Positions 32,278 through 44,257 of a stretch of DNA of 64,000 nt are shown here, one piece after another. Made by a program: the position numbers and the translations under genes. This DNA comes from Notospermus geniculatus (taxonomy: Eukaryota > Nemertea > Pilidiophora > Heteronemertea > Lineidae): positions 43,055-107,054 of the forward strand of contig NMRB01001552.1 in the NCBI GenBank assembly GCA_002633025.1, in the 5' to 3' direction. How positions within the stretch are numbered: position 1 is the stretch's first letter; each line of letters opens with the position of its first letter. A model generated the notes under the pieces. It was not told the DNA's origin. It saw nothing but the letters and a program-made list of their open reading frames with translations, and did not search any database.

Positions 32278-35200
32278 TTGACTAGCAAGTCAATTTCTAT
32301 AGTTTACCTTCATGATTAAAGTTTCATCATCATCACACATTCATGGACAGGAAACAGCAAAGGTTGTTATCAAAAGAGGATCAGGACCCCTTGGCATTCT
32401 TATATAGGGACATTTGCCTAAAACCTAAAATGTCTCCAACAAAAAATCGAACATACTTAATCCAATCAATGAACAATGGGCTCCTGGTTGCCACTGAAAA
32501 CATCTCTACATTTCATTGCTGGCAATGAAATTTGCTATCGATCAATGAGCAATACAATTGCCTCGCGTGCTGCAAGCTTATTATAAGTGTCTAGGAACTT
32601 CTCAGTTTACACCTGTATCTGGCTTGGAAATGATTCCTAAAGGCATATGTTGCTGTCAGTGTGTACTAAGTAAGCTATCCTTCACCATCATTTTGCATTT
32701 GAACCACTGGTACCACGGATAAAAGTAGAGGTAATTCTAACAGCCTTCAGCACAACGTGCAATCCCATCTTGAAAGTTAAAAGTCACTCCAGTGGTTGAG
32801 ATTCAGGCGCAGCTTGAGGTACACTTGAAGAAAGTAGTATGCCTTTTTGTTTTGTCTGAACACAAGGTTTTAGCTTGAAGATGGTTTGATGGTGTTATCA
32901 GGCACCCGAAGGTATGCAAGGGACCATCTCAATAGGTTTTATCTAATAGGTAAGTTTATGAATGCTAGGCTATATCTAATAGGTAAGCTTGGCAATATTT
33001 TCGCATATCAGTAATGGAAACCAAAATAAAGAAGTTTTCTATCATCAACATCATCTGATTGCAGAATTCTCAAATCCCTCTTTTCTCCTTTCCTCTTTTT
33101 CTCTCTGTCTCCATAGTTTATTATCTTGTGCTGATATAGATGTGAACATTACAATACTATACTTGAATTTGAGGGTTTATTATTCTGAAGGCAGGTCTAC
33201 ACTGGTCAACGTTGAAGTGTTGAAAGCTGTTGATGGTGAGTTGTTGATCAGCCACGCCTGGACTGCAGTGGTAACAACCTCAACACAATCAGAAACCTGT
33301 TGATCCCATCCATGTTGCCATTTCTTTCTGGATTTTGACAGAGATGATGGGGGGGGGGGGGGGNNNNGGTCATACATGCCACAGTGGCATGACATGCATG
33401 ACCAAATGAGCCATATGCTACCAATTTGTAAGGGACATTCAACAGACAATGACAAGCATCAAGCATATGTAGATCGACCCCTGGTAAACATCATTTCAAT
33501 TTTTTTATTTCCCTATGCACAGTTACTAAAACAATAAATGCATCCTTTCAGTTTGTATTCCCTGCTCCCACAAGGCACTGGCCTCGTTATGGTGAAAGGA
33601 AAATAAATTTGAAAACGGACTCAATCATAAGCAAAGGTTTATTGTCCTGAGCACAGCAAAAAGGCTGATGAACGCTCCTGATGGCCAAGAGCATCACCAA
33701 AGTGGCAAAACATAGAAGAACGAGTACAAAGGTGGAATGGAACATTGATGTACCTGGCTAGAAACAAGGCAAATCTCATTTAGTTGCCATAAACATGCAA
33801 CTTATTTTTTCCAGCAGCTGCTCTTGCAGTGGAAAGAGATGGTGAATTTAACTTGAGTGATGGCTTCCAGTGATATACCTAGTTTTATAAACACCTTCCT
33901 TCAATGGCCAGTAATCAGAGGTACTGATGAGTAGAACTCATGCAATTGAAGCCAGAATCATGGCTGCGTTCATCGAGATGTCGATTTTGAGATTCTTACA
34001 TATAATGGCAAAAAGTATGAAGTCCAGGGTTCAACAGAAACCCCTAATGGGAAATTCTTTGAAATTGACTATGAGAAGTCCACCCTGCCATTTGCCAGCG
34101 GTTATGACAAGTCTCATGAAACAAAATGAGAGACAGGCAAAATGGGAAAAGGCAAATTGAGAAAAGGCAGAATGGGCAGACACCTGGCCCCATTCAGCTT
34201 CCACGCTACGCCTGAAAGCCTTCTTACTTTTTACCCCATTTTATGCAGCTTTTATCATTATTATTTATGGAGATGAAGGATTTACCACCATTTTTCAAGG
34301 AAGATACAAAAACCATGATACACAGGACAATCTTAAGCAAAAAAACCTGCAAGAATTCAGACAGGACACCTCTAATAAGGACACCTTTGAAACCATCGGA
34401 GAATATCAGAGGTTCTTAGCCCTTGGTCACCATGTGTGCAGTGACGAAGGGAGCAGTGCTAAGAACCTGATATTCTCAGGATGTTTGGAACTGACATCTG
34501 TGTTGTCCTTAACCTGATTTGGGTGGTCAAAATCCATACAATGACCAATTTGGTGATGGAGCCATTTTTGATCACGTTTGATCACATGAAAATGCCAAGT
34601 TGCATACATTCCTGATTTACAATAACTATAATTCTCTTCTGTATCCTGAATGTCACGAATGTGGAAACATGATAGGTTTAGATTCAGTGACCACCACTGA
34701 GAAATCAGAGCATGTTTAGCTAATACTTGTGGCCTTCAAATTGGTCAGGAATAAACAGTTTTATTGTCATGGAGTGTACACAAGAAGGTGAAGGCAGATT
34801 ATGAATGGATTGAGGAATGTTTTGTGCAACTCATGAACTACAAATAAAGCACTTAGCCTAAAGCTGCCCATACACGATCAATATTATTGCACAATATGAG
34901 GATCACAATGGGCAATATTATTGTCAATCTTTCTTCTAACTATCGTGCTAGAAGCACACGACCACCCATTTGGGCCCCATATTGTGCAATAATATTGCGC
35001 CGTGTATGGGCGGCTTTATTCTTCAAGTTGTATTCCTGTGTGAATGGAGATTGTGTTGTTTTGTTGACCACTGTAACCTCGTGTTGACCTTGGTCAAAGA
35101 GGGATTACATGTAAAATCTCAGTCAAAATCGTTCTTGGAATGCGGATATTTCTGAAGTTCTCAGTTCAGAAAGGGTGTAGATACAGGGTGTTCCAGACAA

Positions 35201-36527
35201 AAGTGGTATCTTGAACCACAATCAGAGTTTCTGCACAGAGGATAAAATGGTATTTTGTGAGTGAAAAAGGTCCAAGATAAGATAGTACGGTAGTACATCC
35301 CCAAAATGTATACTGATTTTAAAAAAAACATTTTTATACATTTTAAAAGTTTTAAACGGTGCTTCTGTGTACGTCAGACTGAGGGGATGCATTTTTAAAG
35401 CATTTTCCATCATATTATTGCATTCTTTAGTTTTTAGAATTGTTTCAGAAGAGGTAAATTGTAAATGTTTTTAGGGGGCGGTCATTTTGCAAATCATGTA
35501 TGGAATGACAGCAAAAACTTGTGAAAATAGGTAAGATAACCTTCACATTTCTGGCATTTTAATGGTTACAGCGTGCATGCTTGCATCCATGACTTGCAGC
35601 CAAAGCTGCCAGGGCTACTGAGGATTGACTCCCCCAGGATCACATTGATACGATGCATACATGCATGACATGGGTAATCCATCACAGCTTTCCCAATGAG
35701 GAAGGCGCTACACCGTCACAGCTGGAAAGACATCACATAGAGAGGGAAGTGACTTGCTCAAGGCCGAGCAAATTCCTCATGGGATATACTTTCCCTCGAG
35801 GTGTTGCTCAAGGTTTTTTCTGACTCATATTGACTCTGGATCCATCCTGTACCATAGCAATAGGCGCACGTTATGTGCTTTGATCATGTTCAACCATTTC
35901 TGACATGTCTGAGAAGGTGCAAGAATCTATTGCCTCTCAGCTCAGTGTAGTGTGCCATAGAGCTTGAATGCGATGAAGATTCCTCAGGTGTTAGCAAAGC
36001 AAGTCAAAAACCTGCCTCTGACATTCAGTATACGTACTCATGCAACTTGTTTTACAGTGGCCCATCAAAAAATGATCACCTTGAAAGAATTTCCATGTAA
36101 CATTAGAAGAAATACTGCTTCCAGCTTCATCCATCATGATGCAAAAAGGATTAGGTTATTGATGTAGTGTGTTCTTACACTTTGATGAACTTATCTGGGG
36201 GAGAGGGGGGCATTGATGATTTTTTTAACAAGATGCTGACAAAGAGCCTTCCCAGAAAGTTTTTAAGCTTCTGTCTGGGGAGGCCCATTGCCCATTCCAT
36301 TGCCTTTAAAAAGCTTTCACAGTTATTTTAATCAAGATGTCGGCAAAGGACCTTCCCGAAACTTTTTAAAGCTTCTGGGGAGGCCCATTGCCCATTGCCT
36401 ACTGGTACTAACTTACAATTACAATTTACTATTACAATTACCAGGGCTCCCATTGAACCCCTCAAAAATTGGGGGGGGGGGATCCCACATCATTTTTCAA
36501 GGGTCCTTAATGTATTAGTGAACCAGG
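32278..36527. other. Gene-poor stretch with hairpins and a short tandem duplication
   Basis: No exon was recognised. It contains hairpins at 34398-34482 (GAGAATATCAGAGGTTCTTAGC against GCTAAGAACCTGATATTCTC) and 34858-35018 (TAAAGCTGCCCATACAC / GTGTATGGGCGGCTTTA with ATTATTGCACAATAT arms). A two-unit ~115-bp tandem duplication at about 36228-36400 contains GGGGAGGCCCATTGCCCATT. A 4-N gap at 33364-33367 follows a poly-G run. Confidence 0.5.
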
Positions 36528-36634
36528 GCTCATGTTCCCGAAGCAATCGTTAGGTTAACGATGTCGTTACGCTATGCATTTTACCAGTTTTAACGACATC
36601 GTTAACCTAACGAAGGCTTCGGGAACATGGGCCC
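36528..36634. mobile_element. Hairpin element
   Basis: TCATGTTCCCGAAGCAATCGTTAGGTTAACGATGTCG-type left arm (key parts GTTCCCGAAGC and TTAGGTTAACGATGTCGTTA) mirrored by TAACGACATCGTTAACCTAA and GCTTCGGGAAC. Confidence 0.8.
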
Positions 36635-37243
36635 AGATTTCCAAATTGCAAGAGTTCTTTCTTTGCTTTCGGGGGTAAAGACACTTTTCAGGGGTTATCT
36701 GAATTATACAATTACTATTACAGTTACAACTAGCACAACCTCAAGGACGAACTCAGTGACCTGGAGGAATTATGACATCGAGCCTTTCATGCTCTCGAAT
36801 TTCAAATTCCTCAAAGGAAAATCTCCCAGCTGCCATTATTGGGTAACCTTCTGTGTGAAAGGCAAGTTGTCTAAATCAGAAATCTGAAGTGCACTCCATT
36901 GGGTCAAGTGTGTACTGTGGCTTGGCTAATTGAAAAACTTTCAGTGAAAACCCAGTGTAGTGAGGAAATGGCATGTGNGGGGGGGGGGGGGGACATTCAC
37001 CCACAGAAACGCTGATAGATGTTACACCAGTTTCGGAAAAGACAGTTATGGTATTTTGAAGCAGTGACAGAAAAAGGGCCAACATGTGCTTGAATAAAAA
37101 AACCAAAAACCCAAAAGCGTGATAGAACATTTCCTATGAAATAACGTGAGAAACGCAATGGATATTTTTCGGACGTAAAAAGAGGGTCATTCCCATCGAT
37201 AGGAAACGTACATGTAACATCACCGGCGTGTGGAAAAACATAT

Positions 37244-37325
37244 CGACGAGGGTGGGATTCGAACCCACGCAGGTAGAACCTAATGGATTAGCAGTCCATC
37301 GCCTTAACCACTCGGCCACCTCGTC
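37244..37325 (-). tRNA. tRNA-Ser(GCT), copy 1
   Basis: 82-nt type II tRNA. The acceptor stem GACGAGG pairs with CCTCGTC, discriminator G. A box TGGCCGAGTGG; anticodon arm ATGGACTGCTAATCCAT with anticodon GCT; a long variable arm (TAGGTTCTACCTG); T arm GTGGGTTCGAATCCCAC. No intron and no encoded CCA. A TTTTT tract lies immediately downstream (37238-37234), a good pol III stop. Confidence 0.95.
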
Positions 37326-38037
37326 ATCTGACAAAGAAGGCATTGCACTAATTGTTTGGCCCTAATTAGAATTTACACGTGGAAAACATGATGTTGTTTC
37401 TTCTAGAAAATGAGTGCGACACCTTGTTCAAGATCAACTGTTTTTTATTGGTCGTACCTGGGGTCCTCAGACCAAAAACTTGATCCTTCAACAAAGTGTC
37501 TAGTCATTTTCTAAGATATCCAACATAGAGCACAAAAAGGACACACAAAATGATAGTATTAAACATAAAGCAGGGTCGGATCCAGGGTTGACAGAAAGGG
37601 GGCGTAGCTCTAAGGAGGTGGTGAGCACCGAAAGCGCGAAGTCCAAACGGGGGGTCTGGGGGCTCTCCTCAGAAAAATTTGACAATTTAAGTGCTTTTCG
37701 ATGCATTTTCCTGACATCTGAAAGCAAAATACTCGAATTTTTATATGATTGAATTTTTCTTGCTAAAAAAAATCATTGCTCTGCCAAAAGCCCCTCACGC
37801 CCCCTGGATCCGACCCTGTAAAGTCGTAAGTTGTAAATTTTCGACCCCAATCGGGGTCCTCTTCCTCAAGCACTTTCTGGTAGAGACCCGAGAAGTGATC
37901 TCTACACTTCTGGGAAAACCCTAAAAAGGAAAGGAAAAATCCCATTACCACACTTCCTCAAGCAAAATGCTATGAACAAACAAGAACCACTATGAAAAAA
38001 AAAGAAAAAGAAAACAAAATTTCCCAGTGGAAAATAT
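37326..38037. other. Spacer between the two tRNA genes with a GGATCCGACCCTG element
   Basis: The stretch 37567-37820 has inverted ends CAGGGTCGGATCCAGGG and CCCCCTGGATCCGACCCTG. Its interior has GGGGGTCTGGGGGCTCTCC, the motif shared with elements at 8418, 18225 and 19603. A TCGACCCCAATCGGGGTC palindrome follows at 37842. Confidence 0.65.
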
Positions 38038-38119
38038 CGACGAGGATGGGATTCGAACCCACGCAGGTAGAACCTAATGGATTAGCAGTCCATCGCCTTA
38101 ACCACTCGGCCACCTCGTC
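38038..38119 (-). tRNA. tRNA-Ser(GCT), copy 2
   Basis: Identical to copy 1 at 37244-37325 except for one base in the T stem, where C becomes T and the terminal G-C pair becomes G-U. Both boxes, the GCT anticodon and the variable arm are intact. TTTT follows downstream. It lies on the same strand, 712 bp from copy 1. Confidence 0.95.
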
Positions 38120-38650
38120 CGCTGCGTTGGCGGGGCGCATTGTTAGTAGTAATTTTAAGTGCCACTTATGGTTTGGCTTTGGTCAGAATTCTCGCATGTG
38201 GAGGTCCTTTCACTAACTTTAGGGGGTCAAGATGTTGAAGAAAGAAATGCATGGAACTCCCCTCTAATGAAATGTGACATCTTAGTTACATACTGCGAGT
38301 TTTGGGGGAAATAGGGTCGTGCGACAACAGCGCCATCTATGCAAGGTTGTGTAAATCAATGATGCGGCTCTTTTAGATTTAAAGCCGCACTGTATTGAAT
38401 TCAGAAAGTCGTGTAGTAAAGTTTATTCATGGAAGTATTATGTATGGTTTACTAGGCTGTAGCTTTAACATGAGCTCTGCCTCGTGTAGTTTTTTCAATG
38501 TGTGCTGAAAACAAAAGGCAATCATTTTGGGGACCTTGAAAATACACCGTAGGCCTACCCCGTAAAATTCAATACAAAAGGGGCTTTAAAATAGGTCCAG
38601 ACATGGGAATTCTGGCGGTGCGTTTTATATAAAAAGACCCTGTAACTATT

Positions 38651-38818
38651 ATGCTGATGTCAGGTCGACCTTGCGACAGCTCAGAACAGGTCACAGTCAC
38701 ACCTATCGGCGACTGATTTTGTTCGGCGCGCCCGGTCGGCGCGGTCGTGGCTCAGTCGCAAAGTGATCCGGGTCAGTCGCCGGTTTTGTGCCGTCGCAAG
38801 GTCGAGCTGAGGTCAGCA
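38651..38818. mobile_element. Hairpin element
   Basis: ATGCTGATGTCAGGTCGACC and TTGCGACAGCTCA at the left are mirrored by GGTCGAGCTGAGGTCAGCAT and the GCCGTCGCAA segment at the right. The interior is GC-rich (GGCGCGCCCGGTCGGCGCG). Confidence 0.6.
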
Positions 38819-40431
38819 TCTTAATGCATGTAAAGCATCGTTTCCCGAATGTACGCAATTCTTGTCAATTAACGAGTAATCTACAATACCATGGAAACGG
38901 CAAGTTGCTTAGAGATTCTTAGTCTGCTGTGTAATCACGCCGACCACTGCAGGTTCGTCCGGGACGCTTCGGTGCTAATCACTTCCGAATCATCTTGTGT
39001 ACATTTATTGTTGTCTGTTGATGTTGAAAGGCAACTGGTCCTTGTGAAATTGACAACATACGAGCGACTGTGACCTTCAAGAAAAGCCTGGATTGGTAAT
39101 TTGCAAAGAAAGAACAAATTGAAGATTCAAGTTAAAACCTGGGCTGTGCATGGCTTTTTCAAAACACCGTTACAATAGGGAGCTTTAGAAATCAAAGATA
39201 AACGTAAATTTTACGACAACGTTATTTTTCATACTACACATTAACCAGATGAACGCAGATGAATAAGGCTCAGGCGTATTTGCACAGCTTTACTTGAAAT
39301 GGCAGTGCTACGAACTTTCGCAGTTTTGCGCCTGATGGCAAGCACAGCCATATTCGTGGCTGCGCCGCGTGGCTCTGCCATATTCCTAAATCCAATCGGT
39401 TTGACATTTGGTACAGACGCACAGTGGCGCAGCAATATTCTGACGGATCTCAGCCAATTTGGTCACGCCCCAAATATGGCTGTGCCACATCTGAGCGTTA
39501 TTTGCCTGAGTGTGCCCAGCTTAAGCGGTCCTGATATCATGGGAAAACCGTCATCTGCGGGCCTGGTACATGCAACTGGATTACATACTCCTTAGTGTCA
39601 GGTATAAAAATTCTCCACACGTGAGTCGATAAATAACGCCGAAGTGATTGATTGTCGAACGGTGTCTTTGTATTTTGAACAAAATTCAACAAATTACTAA
39701 TACACATTTTGAAGTCTGCATGGACATTCGCTTACTTCGAACATTTTTTAAGAAAGGCGCCCGTAACAAACAACCCTTGCTGACAGCTTTCTGTAACGCT
39801 CTGTGGCCTGTTAGAGATGGATCCGCCGCATCTCTGCCCTGTCCTTCAATTACTGCGATAAGCACGCTTGCTGTGGTGAACCGATGGCCATGGACAGAAT
39901 AATGTATTGATAATGTTGTACACGTCCATGTACAAAGTCCTGTAAAAATGCATGCTGGGGACGGCTCTGTGGTAAATAAATTGAATGGAACTTGGACGGA
40001 AAATGACTGGACTGACGTCATGTAAGCCCAACCAGACGGACACAGGCATCGCAAAAAGAACGCCAATCTCTACAACGGATGGATGGATGCGTACCATAAA
40101 TTTTTCTCGGAGAAATCGAAGGTAACCCTATGGTTTACCGTTGGCATTCAGACTCATTCGGCGTCAGAAACAGACGGTATTTGTTTGGAGAGAGAAAAAG
40201 AATTGCCACTTTTTGTCGGCAGCCGGCGCCACCATCGCCGTGCGCGCCACTCTCCAACCCCAGGGACATACATGTACCGTGCCACTTTAAGTGGACGCGG
40301 ACAGATTGAAGAGCATAATCGCAGCGACCGACAGAGTTACCATGTGGATTCAGAGGCTGCGATCCAGTTATGTGGACAATGTAGACATCCTTAGAGTAGG
40401 CCTACGTCCCTAATTTCTTTAGTCAATTTTA
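38819..40431. other. Spacer; half copy of an AGGGAG MITE at 39177-39262
   Basis: No gene was recognised. AGGGAGCTTTAGAAATCAAA through TTTTACGACAACGTTATTTTTC at 39177-39237 matches one arm of the hairpin at 59060-59208. A short block GCCACTTTTTGTCGGCAGCC near 40204 resembles CACTTTTTGTCGACAGCC near 25574. Confidence 0.5.
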
Positions 40432-41772
40432 TCAAACCTCAGTCCACGCGGTTTTTCTGGCTAATTCATTGCCTGCAAGGTCTTTAAACTGCATTGATTT
40501 TATCTTCCCCGGGAAACGATGCTCCTCTAGTTTTTCAAGAATAATTTGAAAACCACGGTTGATATCGATGCACGCCCTTCTCGTCTTAACCCAGTTGTAA
40601 GCGCGACGTAAATCCATCCCGTGGTACGCCATTAGATACTGAATAACAACAACGGCTGCGCGGGACTTCCCTAGATAACTGGCCACCAGGACCCTCTTGT
40701 TCCCCTTACGCGCCCCTTCTAAGAAAATATTGATCTCGCGAAAATAGACGTCTATCCCCTCTTCTTCTAAATCTTCCACATTTATACACAATTTTGCCCG
40801 CGAGTGCATTGTTTTGGAAGGACAAGTGCAAGGACAGATGGACTTTTTCTTGGACGGAACCTGGTCTGGACGCTTGTTGCTCAGGTCGACGACACGGTCC
40901 ACATTCAGCCTGCAAAGTGTATGTTCATTGTAGACGGATTCGACACTTCCAATGAACAGAAAATCCAAAATCTGCGATATGTTTACGTCCTTATAAAATC
41001 GTTTGCTTTCTGATTCCAAGCATTCGAATATGCTAAATGATAAACTTAGTGTTTTCTTAAACTGCTGACGCTTCTGCTCTGCCTTTCTCGGATCTCTGCC
41101 GCCTAAGTCTGGAGAACTCGAACTCTGCACGCAGATATCTGCTCTTGAAACATTCTTCGAATGAGTTTTCGACGTCACAAAGACGTCGGGCACTGTCAAA
41201 GTGGTTCCAATAAGCTTCTCGCGAGATCCTAAGCTCTCGCGTGATCCTTCTGGTGACGGTGCAGTTTTGGTGATGACCCGCCCATCAGTCGATCGAGAAC
41301 TTCGCACCTTTTGTTTTGTTTTCGGCTGATTTTTTGCGTCAAGATTTGGACATGACCCCAATAAGTACTTCGATTTCGGATTTAACCGTCTCGGTGGTTC
41401 GTGACCCGAGAAAAGCTTTTGATGCAATCCTGCCATTTGCCGGTGTAAAAATCCCGTTAAAGACCCTCGCCTTGGCAATGGTTCTGATATCAGAGAAGTG
41501 TCTTCCACACGTATTGGTGGCGTGATGACCTCGCACCGTGTCGTGACGTCATCACAGTATGGTCCAATCACTACGTCTGGTTTTGTCTTCTGCAGACCTG
41601 TGAATAATGGATTCTCCTGGCTATCCTCGTTCCCACGTCGTTTTACTGTGTGTTTGGTCATTTCAGATCCAGTTTCCTCGGTACGGTTCGAATATTGATC
41701 CTTGCTAGACAATCTTGATATTCGTGTGGCATGATTCATGATGACCTCAAACAAAGAAACTTCGACTTTCAT
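40432..41772 (-). CDS. Intronless dual-specificity phosphatase-like protein, catalytic Cys replaced (pseudophosphatase)
   Basis: Single 446-codon frame. Residues 1-260 are low-complexity, Ser/Arg-rich and unrecognised. Residues about 264-418 match the DSP fold: ISQILDFLFIGSVESV (264-280), RVVDLSN, NVEDLEEEGIDVYF with the usual general-acid Asp near 334, then the P-loop region RVLVASYLGKSRAAVVV (360-376), and the helix ending LEKLEEHRFPG. The signature H-C-x5-R is changed. His and Cys are Ala364 and Ser365, while the Gly, Ser and Arg371 remain. Phosphocysteine catalysis is therefore not expected; a phosphate-binding or scaffold role is likely, as for STYX-type proteins. Cys-to-Ser also occurs in vertebrate STYXL2, but the domain order differs there. 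No intron suggests a retroposed origin. The start is the first ATG, and a second lies 11 codons in. Confidence 0.8.
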   Translation of the reverse strand: MKVEVSLFEVIMNHATRISRLSSKDQYSNRTEETGSEMTKHTVKRRGNEDSQENPLFTGLQKTKPDVVIGPYCDDVTTRCEVITPPIRVEDTSLISEPLPRRGSLTGFLHRQMAGLHQKLFSGHEPPRRLNPKSKYLLGSCPNLDAKNQPKTKQKVRSSRSTDGRVITKTAPSPEGSRESLGSREKLIGTTLTVPDVFVTSKTHSKNVSRADICVQSSSSPDLGGRDPRKAEQKRQQFKKTLSLSFSIFECLESESKRFYKDVNISQILDFLFIGSVESVYNEHTLCRLNVDRVVDLSNKRPDQVPSKKKSICPCTCPSKTMHSRAKLCINVEDLEEEGIDVYFREINIFLEGARKGNKRVLVASYLGKSRAAVVVIQYLMAYHGMDLRRAYNWVKTRRACIDINRGFQIILEKLEEHRFPGKIKSMQFKDLAGNELARKTAWTEV

Positions 41773-42028
41773 CGGCGGGCGTCATCCTTTAGGCTGACCA
41801 AATTACAGTCTGAAAGATGAAATGTACACATGTGATGAATTAAAATAGAGAAATCGGGCAGCCGTGTCATCAATCGTAAGGGATCGTCGTTTCCTGCAAA
41901 GGATCTTTAAAGAAAACAAAACTTTTTGTGACCAAACAGCTAGAAATCAAAATGAATTGACGCCCAGTAGATTGATACCTGATCCCACCGCTAGGGACAA
42001 GATGTATCATAGACAATTTGGATATTAT

Positions 42029-42480
42029 TTAAAGCCAGCAGCACACCAGGCAATATCGCAAGCGATCAGGGCCGACCGCACAGGAAGTCCGATAGTGCTA
42101 CCGGCGCCTATCGGCAGTTAGTTATAACGCATTTTCCCATTAACTAAACCGCCGATAGGCACCGAAAGCACTATCGGACATTCTGTGCGGTCAGCCCTGG
42201 GCCGGTAGCATAGGAACTCCGCCAGTGCTCCGACAGCCTATCGGTGTTAAAATGCATGGAAAAATGTACAGCACTATCGGCAGATGGGCTCCGCTAGCGC
42301 TAGCGGAGTTTCTATGCGGCCGACCCCTGATCGCCAGCGAGCAAAATCAACTGTTGACACCTTGTGTGCGCTGGACAGCGATGCGGGGAATCCTCTCGCC
42401 AACGATGTTCGCCCAATATCAAACAACACCAAAGCCGATATCACCCAGTCTGCTGTGGCTGCAAGCGTGATCGGCGAGGT
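42029..42480. mobile_element. Hairpin MITE, CCAGCAGCACACCAGG family, copy 2
   Basis: Starts TTTAAAGCCAGCAGCACACC and carries the same core as 3651-3831: GATAGTGCTACCGGCGCCTA and its complement. It continues with a second, related hairpin block (GGCCGGTAGCATAGGAACTCC ... GGAGTTTCTATGCGGCCGAC; quoted parts separate). The segment CCCAATATCAAACAACACC is shared with copy 3. Confidence 0.75.
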
Positions 42481-42987
42481 AAGGGAGCTTCTAGAATACG
42501 CCCCAAAGACTGTGTCGTTCTTATATCGTAAGGAAGATCATTCCAGCACCAAACCGTGCGCAAAAAGAATGACGCCGCGAACGAATCGGTGCGAAACCTA
42601 TCGCACTGTATAGCGAGACCGAGGTCACATGTCCACTGCGAAGCGGCTGAGGTGTCGCGCAAATAATTATCTTCACCCGGCTCAAAATACAAGAAGCAGA
42701 CGACTTCAAAGATTTTATTGGATGTCGAATGACCCGGATGATCAGGTTGAATAAGGTAAAAACATCAATAATATTGACGAATATGATGGGTTTTTGTTCT
42801 GAATACATTCAAGACAGTGCCAATAATCATTAGGTTTTCACGTTGTCGGTATCGACTCACTGTATTAAGAGGTAGTCCTAGGGTCCTCCGATTGAGGGAC
42901 ATGTACACCTATGCACTTTAAAACACGCCCGTACTTTTTTCAGATTTCCTTTTCCTCTTGACGGGCTCTAGTTCGCTGGCCACTCAA
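42481..42987. other. Spacer; no gene recognised
   Basis: Short overlapping frames on both strands only, with no recognisable product. Confidence 0.4.
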
Positions 42988-43272
42988 GGCTGCGTGCACG
43001 CTGCAAGCGAACTGGCGAAGCGATGCGAAGCGAAGCGGCAAGGCGAAGACAAACGAATTCTTGCCAACACAGCCTTATCAGGGATTCCGCGTACATCCTG
43101 TGGAAGTTCGCGCCACCAAATATAAAATTTAGATTTTTTCGCGCGATCGCCAGCGTCGATCGCTCTCAGTTTGTAGACGCTAATGCTTCCAGAGTATAAA
43201 TTTTCGCCACACCGCTGGGCGAAATTTGCTTCGCGCCGCTTCGCCAGTTCGCTTGCAGTATGCAGACAGCCT
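42988..43272. mobile_element. MITE with AGGCTGCGTGCACGCTGC ends
   Basis: GCTGCAAGCGAACTGGCGAAG at the left is mirrored by CTTCGCCAGTTCGCTTGCAG and GACAGCCT at the right. The interior includes GCGCGATCGCCAGCGTCGATC. Confidence 0.75.
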
Positions 43273-44257
43273 AAAGCAATATTTTCTTGTCCCGTTCTCA
43301 CAGTCAAATAGCCGTCTCTTTACACACTGAAACCAATGGAAATACATTCGGAGGGTTTCCCTTCTAAATAGGTTATGGCGCGCAACTATTTCCAGAGTTT
43401 AAATACATGTAGTTGCCTTTTCTGCAAAATCGCGTTTTCTGACACCCAGAGGACCCAATCAAAGCGTCACTCTCATTTCCAAAACGGTCATGTAAGTTCA
43501 AGCCAAATTGATCTTCTGTCGTAAGAAATCGCTCTGTTGACCATGACACTAATGCTAACATCTTGATGACGTATATTTGCATCGTATTATTGACGATCGA
43601 TAACGTCAGTGTCACCGTTTATCGTGGGACGACCTCTTAAAATCTCAATTACACAGCTGGCTGTTTAATGGATACGGTAGTTTAGCGGTGCGAAAAACAC
43701 TGGCGAGGAACGACAAGCATTCGATAATAAACAAAATATTTTTAAGAACAACTTCATCCACGATTGATTGCCGCAGTTAAAAATGCGAAATATTGATCTC
43801 CAAGAAATGAAATTAATAATGGATAGAAAGCAAATTCTACCTTCGCAACCATATCGAGCAAGATGAGTGGACTTGCCTGATTTTATACCAAAGGTTGGAC
43901 GAACGCGGAATTTTGATCAGAATATATCGCCAGGGTGAAACTGAATTCACCAAATATCGTTGTATATGTCACATTGTCGGGCGAGCCTATAGGTATTGTA
44001 TTGGAGGTTTCCGTCAAGGCCGAAGCCAAAGCAGCATTGGCCCTGTTAAGTATGGAAGAAGCCATCTCAAACTACTCTATTCCCCACTTGGATTAGGTTT
44101 TTTACTTGCCCTTGCAAAAATACATGGTACAAGGTGCCACGGCTGACTTGTCTTATGCGACGGACGTGAAGAGCAAGGATCGAATGATCGCACGACATCC
44201 CATGGCGCTGTCCTTCTGAGATAGCTAGTAATCATGGTAATCAGGGATATTTGCATG
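43273..44257. other. Spacer; no gene recognised
   Basis: Only short open frames (80 codons or fewer) with no recognisable domain or splice context. Confidence 0.4.

Noticed and set aside
33180-33455. Frames through the poly-G/NNNN region
   Set aside because: Homopolymer and undetermined bases create artificial Pro/Gly runs.
38819-40431. EVA1C signal-peptide exon candidates on the minus strand (for example 39846-40097)
   Set aside because: Hydrophobic stretches are present but no phase-1 donor follows a convincing signal peptide.
43883-44065. 60-codon minus frame without low complexity
   Set aside because: No splice signals, domain or neighbouring exons could be attached to it.
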